Positions 25,966 through 36,372 of a stretch of DNA of 52,539 bases are shown here, in pieces. The translations under genes were made by a program, and so were the position numbers. The notes under the pieces were generated by a model, which was given only the letters and a program-made list of their open reading frames with translations, was not told the origin of the DNA and made no database searches. The stretch covers positions 1-52,539 of the forward strand of contig JAEINW010000013.1 in the NCBI GenBank assembly GCA_016342715.1. Reading direction: 5' to 3'. The stretch is from Salinivirgaceae bacterium. Its GTDB lineage: Bacteria > Bacteroidota > Bacteroidia > Bacteroidales > SZUA-534. How positions within the stretch are numbered: the first letter of the stretch is position 1; the number at the start of each line of letters is the position of its first letter.

Positions 25966-27054
25966 ATGAATTCGATTTTAAAAGATCCTTTTAAAGGTTG
26001 GGGACTAAATAATACAAGCAGACCGGTTACCATTGCTGGTCCATGCAGCGCTGAATCTGAAGAACAAATTTTAGATACCGCCAGACAGTTAAAAGCTCAA
26101 AATATTGAAATTTTTCGTGCAGGGATATGGAAACCAAGAACCAGACCCAATTCGTTTGAAGGTGTGGGAAGTATAGGTTTAGAATGGCTTAAACTGGTTC
26201 AGAAAGAAGTTGGATTGAAAGTTTCAACAGAGGTTGCCAATGTAAAACACGTTTATGAAGCACTTCGCATGGGTGTTGATATTCTGTGGATTGGAGCAAG
26301 AACCTCGGCAAATCCATTTGCCATGCAAGAAATTGCTGATGCTTTAAAAGGGGTAGACATTCCTGTGCTGGTAAAAAATCCTGTGAATCCTGATGTTGAT
26401 TTGTGGAGAGGTGCTATTGAACGTATTCAAGGGGCTGGTATTACTAGAGTTGGAGCTATTCACCGTGGTTTTTCGTCGTTTAACAAAACCAGATACCGTA
26501 ACATACCTCAATGGCAACTACCCATTGAGTTGCGTCAAAAAATGCCGGATATTCCAATGATTTGTGATCCAAGCCATATTGGAGGAAATAGAGATATTTT
26601 ACAAGAAATATCGCAAAAAGCAATGGATTTAAACTACGATGGTTTAATTATTGAAACTCATTGTAATCCTGATAAAGCATGGAGCGATGCCAGCCAGCAA
26701 ATTACACCCGATCAATTAAAAAATCTATTGGGAAAATTGGTTTTGCGCCATAGAAATATGGAACCAGGTGTATTAAATGAAACTCTGGAAGATTTACGAT
26801 TGAAAATTGATCAATTTGACGATGATTTATTGGGTATTCTTGAAGAACGGATGAAGGTTGCTGAGCAAATAGGTATGTTTAAGAAAGAAAATAATATTAC
26901 TATTTTGCAACCTGATAGATGGCAGGAAATATTAGCAAAAACCTTAGAAAAAGGGCATAATAGAGATTTGAGTGATGAATTTATTAGTCAAATGTTTAGA
27001 GCCATTCACCAGGAATCTATTAATAAACAAACAAAAATTATGAACGAAGATTAA
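25966..27054 (+). CDS. aroF: Bifunctional DAHP synthase / chorismate mutase
   Basis: Residues about 10-265 are a KDPG/DAHP-type class I-beta synthase (IAGPCSAES, AGIWKPRTRPNSFEG, MICDPSHIGG, IIETHCNP), which condenses phosphoenolpyruvate with erythrose-4-phosphate. Residues about 270-355 are an AroQ-type helical chorismate mutase (LEDLRLKIDQFDDDLLGIL, ERMKVAEQIGMFKKE), which makes prephenate. This 362-residue fusion is typical of Bacteroidota. The mutase domain can serve as the feedback sensor of the synthase (family knowledge). It lies 288 bases after tyrA and starts a run of five tightly spaced aro genes. Confidence 0.94.
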   Translation: MNSILKDPFKGWGLNNTSRPVTIAGPCSAESEEQILDTARQLKAQNIEIFRAGIWKPRTRPNSFEGVGSIGLEWLKLVQKEVGLKVSTEVANVKHVYEALRMGVDILWIGARTSANPFAMQEIADALKGVDIPVLVKNPVNPDVDLWRGAIERIQGAGITRVGAIHRGFSSFNKTRYRNIPQWQLPIELRQKMPDIPMICDPSHIGGNRDILQEISQKAMDLNYDGLIIETHCNPDKAWSDASQQITPDQLKNLLGKLVLRHRNMEPGVLNETLEDLRLKIDQFDDDLLGILEERMKVAEQIGMFKKENNITILQPDRWQEILAKTLEKGHNRDLSDEFISQMFRAIHQESINKQTKIMNED

Positions 27055-27102
27055 TGTTAAATTCATTATAAATTGTAATTTCACATATCTTTTGAATTTA
27101 AA

Positions 27103-28122
27103 ATGGAAAAAGTTTACATAAAAGGCTCACAATCAGAATCATTAATACTAATAGGCGAAAGTTTTAAAACCTATAAAAAGTATCTGCCAAACAAAAAGGT
27201 AATAGTATTAACCGATGAAAAGGTCGGTTCTTTTTATAACCAATACTTTCAAGAATATCCGATTATTGAAATTGGTCAAACTGAAAAAAATAAAAACCTT
27301 AAAACCATTGATTTTATTCTGACTCAACTTATTGAATTAAATGCTGATAGATCGACTTTTTTGTTGGCCGTTGGAGGTGGAATTGTATGTGATATTGCAG
27401 GGTTTGTAGCTTCAATTTACCTACGTGGTATTGATTTTGCTTTTATTTCAACTACTTTATTGTCGCAGGTTGATGCTAGTGTAGGTGGCAAGAATGGAGT
27501 AAATTTTCAGGGATTTAAAAATATACTTGGGGTTTTTAATCAACCAAAGTTTGTGATTTGCGATCCTGTGATGTTAAAAACACTGGAAACCAACGAACTA
27601 AATAGCGGTTTTGCTGAAATTGTTAAACACACGCTTATTGACGATAAACCCATGTTTGAAAAGTTGGAGAAAGATTATTCAAAAGCTTTGAACTTGGATG
27701 AGACCTTTATTAATGCATTGGTTTCAAACTCGGTAAAAATAAAAGCTGGAATTGTAAATAAAGATGAAAAGGAGAAAGGGGAACGACGTAAACTTAACTT
27801 AGGTCATACCTATGGTCACGCCATTGAAAAGCTTATGGGAATTTCTCATGGAAATGCAGTAAGTATTGGATTGATGGTGGCTGCAAAACTTTCTTTTAAG
27901 CTAGGATATCTTTCGCAAGACAGAGTTTTCAGGATTGAAAAATTGCTAAATAATTTGAATTTGCCTACTTCAGTTTCAGAAAAACAAGCTGAAATTTTAG
28001 ATGCCTTGATTATGGATAAAAAACGTGAAAATTCACAAATCCATTTTGTACTTTTAAAAGATATTGGAGAGGTGTTTGTTAAGACAATAAGCATTGAAGA
28101 ACTTAAAACCATTGAATTGTAA
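27103..28122 (+). CDS. aroB: 3-dehydroquinate synthase
   Basis: Cyclises DAHP to 3-dehydroquinate with NAD+ and a divalent metal. The 339-residue protein shows the NAD-binding LLAVGGGIVCDIAGF (about 87-101), STTLLSQVDASVGGKNGVNF, the metal-binding glutamate of GFAEIVKH, and the metal histidines in LGHTYGHAIEKL and GISHGNAV. It is slightly short for the family (often 350-370) but has all key residues. The next gene follows after five bases. Confidence 0.94.
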   Translation: MEKVYIKGSQSESLILIGESFKTYKKYLPNKKVIVLTDEKVGSFYNQYFQEYPIIEIGQTEKNKNLKTIDFILTQLIELNADRSTFLLAVGGGIVCDIAGFVASIYLRGIDFAFISTTLLSQVDASVGGKNGVNFQGFKNILGVFNQPKFVICDPVMLKTLETNELNSGFAEIVKHTLIDDKPMFEKLEKDYSKALNLDETFINALVSNSVKIKAGIVNKDEKEKGERRKLNLGHTYGHAIEKLMGISHGNAVSIGLMVAAKLSFKLGYLSQDRVFRIEKLLNNLNLPTSVSEKQAEILDALIMDKKRENSQIHFVLLKDIGEVFVKTISIEELKTIEL

Positions 28123-28127
28123 TTATT

Positions 28128-28757
28128 ATGTTGTGCAGATCAATAGCCGAAAAAGGATTTGATACCATTGCAGGTCTAATAAATGGAGCTCAAATGGCTG
28201 AAATTCGTATTGAAAAATCGGATTTAAGTAAGGATGAAGTGTATAAACTATTTGCTTTGCATGAAAACTTAATTGCTACTTGTAGAGCTGAAAACTTATC
28301 TGATAAAGAAAGGTTGGAATTATTAAAATCTGCAATTTCAGGAGGAGCAAGGTGGGTTGATATTGAAATTGAATCGGAAGAAGCCTATAGAACAGAATTG
28401 CTTGCATATGCTAAAAACAAAGGCTGTTCGGTAATAATTTCCTATCACAATTATGATAAAACGCCTAAAAATTCAAAACTTGGGTCAATTGTTATTGAAT
28501 CTATAAAAAATGGAGCTGACTTAGTAAAAATAGCCACTTCAGTTAGCAATATAAAAGATAATGCTCGTTTAATGGCTTTGTATCAGTATGATGTTACTTT
28601 ATTAGCAATTGGCATGGGTGAATTAGGCATAATCACACGAATATCAGCAATAGCTTTAGGTGCTCCATTTACTTTTGTTCGATGCGACGAAATGCAAGAA
28701 ACTGCCTCTGGACAATTGTCAGAATCACAAATGAATAAATTATTAAAGTATTTATAA
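28128..28757 (+). CDS. aroD: 3-dehydroquinate dehydratase, type I
   Basis: Dehydrates 3-dehydroquinate to 3-dehydroshikimate through a Schiff base. The 209-residue TIM barrel has EIRIEKSD (25-32), WVDIE (76-80), the catalytic His107 in ISYHNY, the Schiff-base Lys134 in DLVKIATS, and ALGAPFTFVRC. This is the class I enzyme and not the small type II form. Shikimate dehydrogenase and shikimate kinase, the next two steps, are not in the window. Confidence 0.93.
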   Translation: MLCRSIAEKGFDTIAGLINGAQMAEIRIEKSDLSKDEVYKLFALHENLIATCRAENLSDKERLELLKSAISGGARWVDIEIESEEAYRTELLAYAKNKGCSVIISYHNYDKTPKNSKLGSIVIESIKNGADLVKIATSVSNIKDNARLMALYQYDVTLLAIGMGELGIITRISAIALGAPFTFVRCDEMQETASGQLSESQMNKLLKYL

Positions 28758-28782
28758 TCATAAATATACATGGTTTAATTAA

Positions 28783-30048
28783 ATGGATAAATTAATATTT
28801 AAATCATCAATCAAAGGAAAGGTAAATGCTCCACCGTCGAAAAGTTTTATGCAACGAGCCATTGCTTTATCGGTTTTAGCAGAGGGCAATACTATTATTG
28901 AAAATCCTTCAAGATGCGAAGATGCTTTAGCTGCATTAGGTATTGCTCGTGATTTTGGCTGCAAGGTTAGCGATGATGGGAAAACCATATCTATATTTAC
29001 AGAAAAGCATTTAAAGCCAAAAATATTGTATTGTGGAGAATCTGGATTAGCTATTCGCTTATTCACGCCTATTGTTAGTCTTTTTGATTATCCGGTTGAG
29101 CTGGAAGCCAAAGGATCCTTACGAGAGCGTCCAGCTGACTTTATGATTACTCCCCTGAAGCAATTAAAGGTTGAAGTACTATCAAATAATGGATTTCCTC
29201 CGATTACTGTTAAAGGGCCAATTGAACCTGGGGTAGCCATTGTAGATGGAAGTATAAGCTCGCAATTTTTATCAGGCTTGTTAATAACCCTTCCTTTGGC
29301 AAATGGCGATTCTTCATTAAAGGTTGAAAATTTGAAAAGCAGCCCATATATTGATATGACCATTGCAGCTATTGAAGCCTTTGGTGGGAAAATTATGCAT
29401 CATGAACATAATGAATACTTTATAAAAGGGAATCAGAAATATAAAGCAGATCATTATTGCATTGAAGGAGATTGGAGTGGAGCTGCTGGGCTATTAGTAG
29501 CTGGCGCTATTGCAGGGGAGGTTGTTGTTGATCAATTATCATGCAAATCAACTCAGGCCGATTTGGCTATTTTAGAAGCTTTAGAAGCTTCAGGAGCAAT
29601 AGTTGAAAGAAATACAAATTCCATAAGAGTTAAAAAACCTGATACATTGGACGCTTTTGAATTTAATGCACTGCACTGTCCCGATTTATTTCCTGTACTG
29701 ACTGCACTTGCCGCAAATTGTAAGGGTATTAGTAAAATTTCAGGAGTTCATCGCTTATTACATAAAGAAAGTAATAGAGGTTTTGCCTTAAAGAATGAGT
29801 TTAATAAAATTGGAATACGTATTGACTTTGAGGATGATAAGATGATTATTGAAGGCGGAAAAATACTAGGAGGTGAGGTATTTGCCCACAACGATCATAG
29901 AATTGCCTTTGCACTAACATTAGCGGCCTTAAATTCAGAGAATCCAATTACTATTGAAGGAGCAAAGTGTGTAAAGAAAACATATCCTGAGTTTTTTGAT
30001 GATATGGAGAGCCTTGGCGTAAAAATTGAAAATGTTACTCTTAAATAA
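28783..30048 (+). CDS. aroA: 3-phosphoshikimate 1-carboxyvinyltransferase (EPSP synthase)
   Basis: Transfers enolpyruvate from PEP to shikimate-3-phosphate. The 421-residue protein has the N-terminal APPSKSFMQRAIALS, the CGESGLAIRLFTP segment in place of the common GNAGTxxR motif, GSLRERPADFM, SSQFLSGLL, EGDWSGAAGLL and HNDHRIAFALTLAAL. The degenerate first-loop motif (GESGLAIR) resembles the class II-like forms of this enzyme. It is 25 bases after aroD and 9 before aroC. Confidence 0.94.
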   Translation: MDKLIFKSSIKGKVNAPPSKSFMQRAIALSVLAEGNTIIENPSRCEDALAALGIARDFGCKVSDDGKTISIFTEKHLKPKILYCGESGLAIRLFTPIVSLFDYPVELEAKGSLRERPADFMITPLKQLKVEVLSNNGFPPITVKGPIEPGVAIVDGSISSQFLSGLLITLPLANGDSSLKVENLKSSPYIDMTIAAIEAFGGKIMHHEHNEYFIKGNQKYKADHYCIEGDWSGAAGLLVAGAIAGEVVVDQLSCKSTQADLAILEALEASGAIVERNTNSIRVKKPDTLDAFEFNALHCPDLFPVLTALAANCKGISKISGVHRLLHKESNRGFALKNEFNKIGIRIDFEDDKMIIEGGKILGGEVFAHNDHRIAFALTLAALNSENPITIEGAKCVKKTYPEFFDDMESLGVKIENVTLK

Positions 30049-30057
30049 TACAATAAT

Positions 30058-31050
30058 ATGAATAGTTTCGGAAGATTATTTAAAGTCGATATATTTGGTG
30101 AATCTCATGGTTTGGGAGTCGGTGTATCTATAGATGGCTGCCCAGCCGGGATACCCGTTGATGCCGATGATTTAGAACCAGATTTATCAAGACGTCGTGC
30201 AGGAGCCAAAGGAACTACACCCAGAAAAGAAGCCGATTTACCTGAAATAATGAGTGGTGTTTTTAAGGGAAAAACAACCGGTGCTCCGGTAACAATTTTC
30301 TTTAGAAACACGAATATCCAATCGGGCGATTATGAAAATCTGGTGGCCTCTCCAAGACCTGGCCATGCTGACTTTACAGGACATAAAAAATTTGGTGGCT
30401 TTAATGATTATAGAGGGGGTGGCCACTTTTCGGCTCGATTAACTGTAGGCATTGTTGCTGCCGGAGTTTTAGCAAAAAAAATATTAAAAGACATCACTAT
30501 TGAATCAAAATTAATAGAAGCTGGTGGTTCTACAAATATTGATGAAGCATTAGATAAAGCAATGGCCGATCAAAATTCCATTGGTGGAATTGTTGAATGT
30601 CGAGTAAAAGGGCTTCCTGTTGGTTTGGGTGAACCTTTTTGGGATTCCGTAGAATCTTTAATCAGCCATGCTGTTTTTGCTATTCCTGCCACAAAAGGAA
30701 TTGAATTCGGTAGTGGTTTTTATTCAGCAAAAATGACTGGATTCGTGCATAACGATAGTATTATTGATGATAATGGAACCACTGAAAGCAATTATTCAGG
30801 TGGAATTAATGGGGGAATTACTAATGGAAATGAATTGGTGTTTCGAATGGCAACAAAACCAACTTCGAGCATAGCAAAAGCTCAAAAAACTATGAACTTT
30901 GAAAAAGGAATGGTTGATGAATTGGAAATTAAAGGAAGACATGATGCTTGTGTTGCATTGCGTGTTCCTCCAATTTTAGAAGCTATAACAGCTATTGTTT
31001 TAGCCGATTTAATGTTGCTTGAACAGAAATCAAACAGAATATATTTGTAA
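30058..31050 (+). CDS. aroC: Chorismate synthase
   Basis: Makes chorismate from EPSP using reduced FMN. The 330-residue protein has GESHGLGVGV (about 15-24), LSRRRAGAKGTTPRKE, SPRPGHADFTGHKKFGG, DYRGGGHFSARLT and the C-terminal RHDACVALRVPPILEA. It is a little shorter than the usual 350-360 residues but has all signature blocks. It is the last gene of the aro run and ends at a bidirectional terminator shared with clpC. Confidence 0.95.
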   Translation: MNSFGRLFKVDIFGESHGLGVGVSIDGCPAGIPVDADDLEPDLSRRRAGAKGTTPRKEADLPEIMSGVFKGKTTGAPVTIFFRNTNIQSGDYENLVASPRPGHADFTGHKKFGGFNDYRGGGHFSARLTVGIVAAGVLAKKILKDITIESKLIEAGGSTNIDEALDKAMADQNSIGGIVECRVKGLPVGLGEPFWDSVESLISHAVFAIPATKGIEFGSGFYSAKMTGFVHNDSIIDDNGTTESNYSGGINGGITNGNELVFRMATKPTSSIAKAQKTMNFEKGMVDELEIKGRHDACVALRVPPILEAITAIVLADLMLLEQKSNRIYL

Positions 31051-31052
31051 AA

Positions 31053-31078
31053 AAAGGGCTGAAAATCAGCCCTTTAAT
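31053..31078. terminator. Bidirectional terminator between aroC and clpC
   Basis: AAAGGGCTGA (31053-31062) and TCAGCCCTTT (31066-31075) form a perfect 10-base stem with loop AAA and A/T flanks on both sides, placed between convergent genes. Confidence 0.88.
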
Positions 31079-31080
31079 AT

Positions 31081-33609
31081 TTATTTCTTTTCTTCCTTCT
31101 TTTTAAGAACCTCAATCTTGATATTTATTTTTTCCTTTTTCTTATCAAAAGAAACGGTAATGGTATCTCCTTGAACAATCTGAGCCTTTAAAATAACTTC
31201 AGCCATTTCATCTTCCAAATATTTTTGAATGGCTCTTTTTAAAGGTCTTGCCCCGTATTGCACATCATAGCCCTTAGTGGCAATAAAACCTTTTGCTGCT
31301 GGGGTTATTTTAAGTTTATATCCCATTTGTTCAACACGCTCATATAAACCCTTTAATTCAATATCAATAATTTTATGGATATCGTCAATAGTTAATTGAT
31401 TAAACATTATTACATCATCTAATCTGTTCAAAAATTCAGGAGCAAAAGCATTTTTCAAAGCTTTTTGAATAACACTTTTAGCAATTTCGTTTGAAGAACT
31501 TTCTTTACTTGATGTATTAAACCCAACTCCTGCACCAAAGTCTTTTAATTGACGAGTACCAATATTTGATGTCATTATAATAATGGTATTTCTGAAATCA
31601 ACTCGGCGTCCCAAACTATCCGTAAGTCTTCCTTCATCTAAAACCTGCAATAATATATGAAAAACATCTGGGTGAGCTTTTTCAATTTCGTCTAAAAGAA
31701 CCACTGAGTAAGGTTTTCTTCTCACTTTTTCAGTTAATTGTCCGCCTTCTTCATAACCAACATATCCCGGAGGCGCTCCAATTAATCTCGAAACAGAGAA
31801 TTTTTCCATATATTCACTCATGTCAATTCTTAATAAGTTTTCTTTGCTATCGAATAAATATTCAGCCAAAACCTTTGCTAGCTGTGTTTTTCCAACACCA
31901 GTAGGACCTAAAAAAACGAAGGAACCAATGGGTTTATTTGGATCTTTTAAACCAGCTCTGTTTCGTTGAATAGATTTAACAATTTTACCAATTGCTTCTT
32001 CTTGACCAATTACACCTTTGGTAAGTTGATCACCCATTTTTAAAAGAAGATTCCCTTCGGTTTGCGCTATTCTTTGAACAGGTACGCCTGTCATCATAGC
32101 AACCACTTCAGCCACATTCTCATCATCAACGGTTTCGCGATGTTTAATCAGATCACTTTCCCACTTATTTTTTTCATTTTCAAGACTCTCCAACAATTTC
32201 TTTTCACTATCTCTAAAATTAGCAGCCATCTCAAAATTTTGACTTTTTACGGCAGTAATTTTCTTTTCTCTAATTTCTTCAATCTCTTTTTCAAGATTCT
32301 CAATTTTTTTAGGAACCTTAATATTCGAAATATGAACTCTAGACCCTGATTCATCTAAAGCATCAATTGCTTTATCAGGTAAATGTCTGTCTGAAATATA
32401 TCTTGTGGTTAATTTTACACAAGCTTCTATAGCTGCATCTGTATAAATAACATTATGATGATCTTCGTATCTTTCTTTAATATTATTTAAAATAGTTACT
32501 GTTTCCTCAGGTGAGGTTGGATCTACCATAACTTTTTGAAATCTTCTTTCCAAAGCACCGTCTTTTTCAATAAACTGGCGATACTCATCAAGTGTGGTGG
32601 CACCAATACATTGAATTTCACCTCTTGCTAAAGCCGGTTTTAACATATTTGCAGCATCTAAGGAACCTGTTGCTCCTCCAGCTCCAACTATGGTGTGAAT
32701 TTCATCAATAAATAAAATAACATCATTGTTCTTTTGAAGCTCGTTTAAAATAGCTTTCATTCGCTCTTCAAATTGTCCGCGATATTTTGTGCCAGCAACA
32801 ATTGAAGCTAAATCAAGTGCAATTATTCGTTTGCCAAAAAGAATTCGTGAAACTTTCTTTTTAACAATTCGAATGGCCATACCTTCAGCAATTGCAGATT
32901 TACCAACCCCTGGCTCTCCAATTAGAACCGGATTATTCTTCTTTCTTCTACTTAATATTTGAGCCAAACGCTCAATTTCTAATTCTCTACCAACTATAGG
33001 ATCCAAACGATTTTCTTCAGCAGCTTTGGTTAAATCAATCCCAAAATTATCTAAAACTGGAGTATCACTATTGGTTTTAGGAGCATTAGCTTGCGGATTA
33101 TTTTGATTGCTTTCTGATCGACCTCCAAAATCGTCCTCATCGTCATCATAATTATGATCAGACATGTCTTGAATTTGTTCTTTTTGTATCATAGTTTTAA
33201 TAGTATCGTAATTAATATCTCTTTCGTTTAAGGTTAGAGTTATAATATTTGTTTCATCTCTAAGAATTGCGAGTAACAAATGTCCTGTATTTACTGAATT
33301 GTTGCTCATAGAGCGAGCTTCTAAATAAACCACCTTCAAAATATTTTCAGCAGTTTTAAGCAATGGAATATTTTCAATATCAGTAATTTCACTTTCTCCT
33401 TTTAGGCGAATTTTTGTTTCAATCGATTTTTTTAAATCGTATAAATCAACTCCTAAACCTATTAGTGAATCAATAGCCAAACCTTCGCCTTCGCGAAGTA
33501 TCCCCAGAAAAATATGTTCAGGTCCAATATGATTATTATTTAGTCTTATAGCTTCTTCTTTACTATAGGCTAAAATGTCTTTCATTTTTTGCGAAAATTT
33601 CGAATCCAT
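31081..33609 (-). CDS. clpC: ATP-dependent Clp protease ATPase subunit ClpC
   Basis: An AAA+ unfoldase that feeds proteins to ClpP. 842 residues: Clp N-domain (about 1-145), an acidic linker (DDDEDD near 155), first ATPase module with Walker A GEPGVGKS (231-238) and IDEIHT (301-306), a middle region containing the UVR-like QNFEMAANFRDSEKKLLE (457-474), and a second module with GPTGVGKT (568-575), LLDEIEKAH and the C-terminal D2-small domain. The UVR-like middle region separates ClpC from ClpA and ClpB. It is transcribed divergently from gyrA. Confidence 0.95.
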   Translation of the reverse strand: MDSKFSQKMKDILAYSKEEAIRLNNNHIGPEHIFLGILREGEGLAIDSLIGLGVDLYDLKKSIETKIRLKGESEITDIENIPLLKTAENILKVVYLEARSMSNNSVNTGHLLLAILRDETNIITLTLNERDINYDTIKTMIQKEQIQDMSDHNYDDDEDDFGGRSESNQNNPQANAPKTNSDTPVLDNFGIDLTKAAEENRLDPIVGRELEIERLAQILSRRKKNNPVLIGEPGVGKSAIAEGMAIRIVKKKVSRILFGKRIIALDLASIVAGTKYRGQFEERMKAILNELQKNNDVILFIDEIHTIVGAGGATGSLDAANMLKPALARGEIQCIGATTLDEYRQFIEKDGALERRFQKVMVDPTSPEETVTILNNIKERYEDHHNVIYTDAAIEACVKLTTRYISDRHLPDKAIDALDESGSRVHISNIKVPKKIENLEKEIEEIREKKITAVKSQNFEMAANFRDSEKKLLESLENEKNKWESDLIKHRETVDDENVAEVVAMMTGVPVQRIAQTEGNLLLKMGDQLTKGVIGQEEAIGKIVKSIQRNRAGLKDPNKPIGSFVFLGPTGVGKTQLAKVLAEYLFDSKENLLRIDMSEYMEKFSVSRLIGAPPGYVGYEEGGQLTEKVRRKPYSVVLLDEIEKAHPDVFHILLQVLDEGRLTDSLGRRVDFRNTIIIMTSNIGTRQLKDFGAGVGFNTSSKESSSNEIAKSVIQKALKNAFAPEFLNRLDDVIMFNQLTIDDIHKIIDIELKGLYERVEQMGYKLKITPAAKGFIATKGYDVQYGARPLKRAIQKYLEDEMAEVILKAQIVQGDTITVSFDKKKEKINIKIEVLKKKEEKK

Positions 33610-33652
33610 ATATAATTTTATTGCTTTTTCAGTTAATTTTCAATTAATGTAC

Positions 33653-33660
33653 CAAAATTA
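33653..33660 (-). promoter_or_regulatory. Possible clpC -7 box
   Basis: On the minus strand TAATTTTG fits TAnnTTTG, 43 bases upstream of the clpC ATG. A TTG lies 22 bases further upstream, slightly more than usual. Weak evidence. Confidence 0.35.
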
Positions 33661-33812
33661 ATTGAATATAATTATTCTAATACAATTATAAACAATATTG
33701 TGTTGATAATTTCCCAAAATACATATAAAATATATATGGTTGAACCAATGAAAATTACTACTTTTAAACGCTTGTAAAAAAAAAATAGAATGCTAATTTA
33801 AATATAATATAA

Positions 33813-36314
33813 ATGGCTGACGGAGAGAAGATTATTAAGATTAATATTGAAGAGGAAATGAAATCGGCCTACATCGATTATTCGATGTCGGTAATTGTAG
33901 CCCGTGCGCTGCCCGATGTGCGTGATGGTTTGAAGCCAGTGCACCGTCGTGTATTGTTCGGAATGTCTGAATTAGGAATTTCTGCAACTAAACCTTATAA
34001 AAAGTCTGCAAGAATCGTAGGAGAGGTGCTTGGTAAGTACCACCCTCATGGTGACTCATCGGTATATTATGCAATGGTTCGTATGGCTCAAGAATGGTCC
34101 TTACGCTATCCATTAATTGATGGTCAAGGAAACTTTGGCTCTGTAGATGGCGATAGTCCTGCTGCCATGCGTTATACCGAGGCCAGATTAATGAAAATTG
34201 CTGAAGAAACCTTAGCTGATTTAGAAAAGGAAACCGTTGATTTACAATTAAATTTTGATGATACCCTATATGAACCAACGGTTTTACCAACTAAAATTCC
34301 AACATTACTGATAAATGGGGCTTCTGGTATTGCTGTTGGGATGGCTACAAATATGCCACCACATAATTTAACTGAAATAATTAATGCTCTTTGCGCAGTA
34401 ATTGACAATTCTGACATAAGCATCGAGGAATTGTTACAATATGTCAAAGCTCCTGACTTTCCGACAGGAGGTATAATTTACGGATATCAGGGAATAAAAG
34501 ATGCTTTTGAAACCGGACGTGGAAGAATTGTTTTACGAGGTAGAGCTGAAATTGAAACTACAGATTCAGGCAAATCAAAAATTGTAATAACAGAAATCCC
34601 TTACCTTGTTAATAAGGCCGAATTAATTATTAAAACTGCCGAATTAGTTAATGATAAGAAGATTGAAGGAATTAGCAATGTAAATGATGAGTCGGATAGA
34701 ACAGGTATGCGTATTGTTTACGACCTTAAAAAAGATGCAATTCCACATGTGGTTCTTAACAAACTATATAAATATACGCAGTTACAAACTTCATTTAGTG
34801 TAAATAATATTGCATTGGTTGAAGGTAGACCGCAAATGCTTAACCTAAAAGATTTACTTGAAAAATTTGTTGCTCACAGACACGATGTTGTTGTGCGCAG
34901 AACCAAATTTGAACTTAGAAAAGCCGAAGAAAGAGCCCACATCTTAGAGGGTTTAATTATTGCCAGTGATAATATTGATGAGGTAATAAAAATTATTCGG
35001 GCCTCTAAATCACCCGACGAAGCAAGAGCAAATCTGATTAATAGATTTGAACTTTCCGATATTCAAGCAAGAGCAATTGTCGAAATGAGATTAAGACAGT
35101 TGACAGGTCTTGAACAGGATAAATTGCATACAGAATATGAAGAAATCAAAAAACTCATTGAGCATTTAACAGAAATTCTTGCTAATTTAGAATTAAGAAT
35201 GCAAATAGTGAAAGATGAGTTGATTGAAGTTAAAGCTAAATATGGCGATGAAAGAAGAACAGAGATTGTTCCCGATGCTGGTGAATTTAATCCTGAAGAT
35301 TTTTACGCCGATGAAGAAGTTGTTATTACCATTTCAAGATTGGGATATATAAAAAGAACTGCTTTAACAGAATTTAAAACTCAAAGTAGAGGAGGAGTTG
35401 GAGCCAAAGGAAGTAATACGCGTGAACAAGATTTTATTGAGCATTTATATATTGCCAATATGCATAGTACCATGCTATTTTTTACTGAATTGGGGAAATG
35501 TTTCTGGTTAAAAGTATATGAAATTCCTGAAGGCACTCGTACTTCAAAAGGCCGTGCTATTCAAAATTTATTGCAAATTAATCCCGAGGATAAGGTTAAA
35601 GCATATATCAATGTTAAAAATTTAACCGATACTGACTACATTAATAATCATTGTATATTACTTGCTACTAAAAATGGTATTGTTAAAAAAACATCATTAG
35701 AAGCCTATAGCAGACCTCGCCAAAATGGTGTAAATGCTATTACAGTTCGCGATGGGGATCATTTGTTAACTGCAAAACTTACCAATGGAAATCATGAAAT
35801 AGTTATTGCAGTAAGAGGAGGAAAGGCTATTCGCTTTAACGAGAGTCAGCTTAGAACCATAGGCAGAACAGCATCTGGAGTACGTGGCATAAATCTTGCA
35901 AAGGGTGATGAAGTTATTGGAATGATTTGTATTGAAAATGAGAGTGAAGATATCTTGGTTGTTTCTGAGAATGGTTATGGTAAACGTTCAAATATTGCAG
36001 ATTACCGTATTACCAAACGCGGAGGAAAAGGTGTTAAAACTTTAAATATTACAGAAAAAACCGGAAAATTAATAGCTCTTAAAGGTGTAATTGATACCGA
36101 CGACTTGATGATTATTACTAAAAATGGATTAACCATTCGTTTAGCAGTTGAAAAATTAAGAGTAATGGGAAGAGCAACTCAAGGCGTGAGATTAATTAAT
36201 TTAAAAAACAACGATCAAATTGCCGCAGTAGAATTTGTAGCATCAGATGGAAAAGAAGATGAAGATTTATCTGAAAATGATGAAGAATCTACAGAAAATG
36301 AAAATGAAGATTAA
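33813..36314 (+). CDS. gyrA: DNA gyrase subunit A
   Basis: Cuts and rejoins DNA in the type II topoisomerase reaction. 833 residues. The catalytic Tyr121 lies in [12 protein letters not shown]; the quinolone pocket reads [19 protein letters not shown] (78-96); the C-terminal beta-pinwheel includes a GyrA-box-like [11 protein letters not shown], which favours GyrA over ParC. The last 25 residues are a very acidic tail ([18 protein letters not shown]). At the position of E. coli Asp87 this protein has Tyr86. Expressed divergently from clpC; the TPR gene follows 58 bases downstream. Confidence 0.95.
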   Translation: MADGEKIIKINIEEEMKSAYIDYSMSVIVARALPDVRDGLKPVHRRVLFGMSELGISATKPYKKSARIVGEVLGKYHPHGDSSVYYAMVRMAQEWSLRYPLIDGQGNFGSVDGDSPAAMRYTEARLMKIAEETLADLEKETVDLQLNFDDTLYEPTVLPTKIPTLLINGASGIAVGMATNMPPHNLTEIINALCAVIDNSDISIEELLQYVKAPDFPTGGIIYGYQGIKDAFETGRGRIVLRGRAEIETTDSGKSKIVITEIPYLVNKAELIIKTAELVNDKKIEGISNVNDESDRTGMRIVYDLKKDAIPHVVLNKLYKYTQLQTSFSVNNIALVEGRPQMLNLKDLLEKFVAHRHDVVVRRTKFELRKAEERAHILEGLIIASDNIDEVIKIIRASKSPDEARANLINRFELSDIQARAIVEMRLRQLTGLEQDKLHTEYEEIKKLIEHLTEILANLELRMQIVKDELIEVKAKYGDERRTEIVPDAGEFNPEDFYADEEVVITISRLGYIKRTALTEFKTQSRGGVGAKGSNTREQDFIEHLYIANMHSTMLFFTELGKCFWLKVYEIPEGTRTSKGRAIQNLLQINPEDKVKAYINVKNLTDTDYINNHCILLATKNGIVKKTSLEAYSRPRQNGVNAITVRDGDHLLTAKLTNGNHEIVIAVRGGKAIRFNESQLRTIGRTASGVRGINLAKGDEVIGMICIENESEDILVVSENGYGKRSNIADYRITKRGGKGVKTLNITEKTGKLIALKGVIDTDDLMIITKNGLTIRLAVEKLRVMGRATQGVRLINLKNNDQIAAVEFVASDGKEDEDLSENDEESTENENED

Positions 36315-36372
36315 ATAATTGAATGAATTGCGAAATTAAATTATATTTGAAGCAAAAAATTAAGAACTAAAA

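Noticed and set aside
32062-32349. 95-codon frame opposite clpC
   Set aside because: Shadow of the ClpC middle region, with low-complexity Phe/Ile composition.
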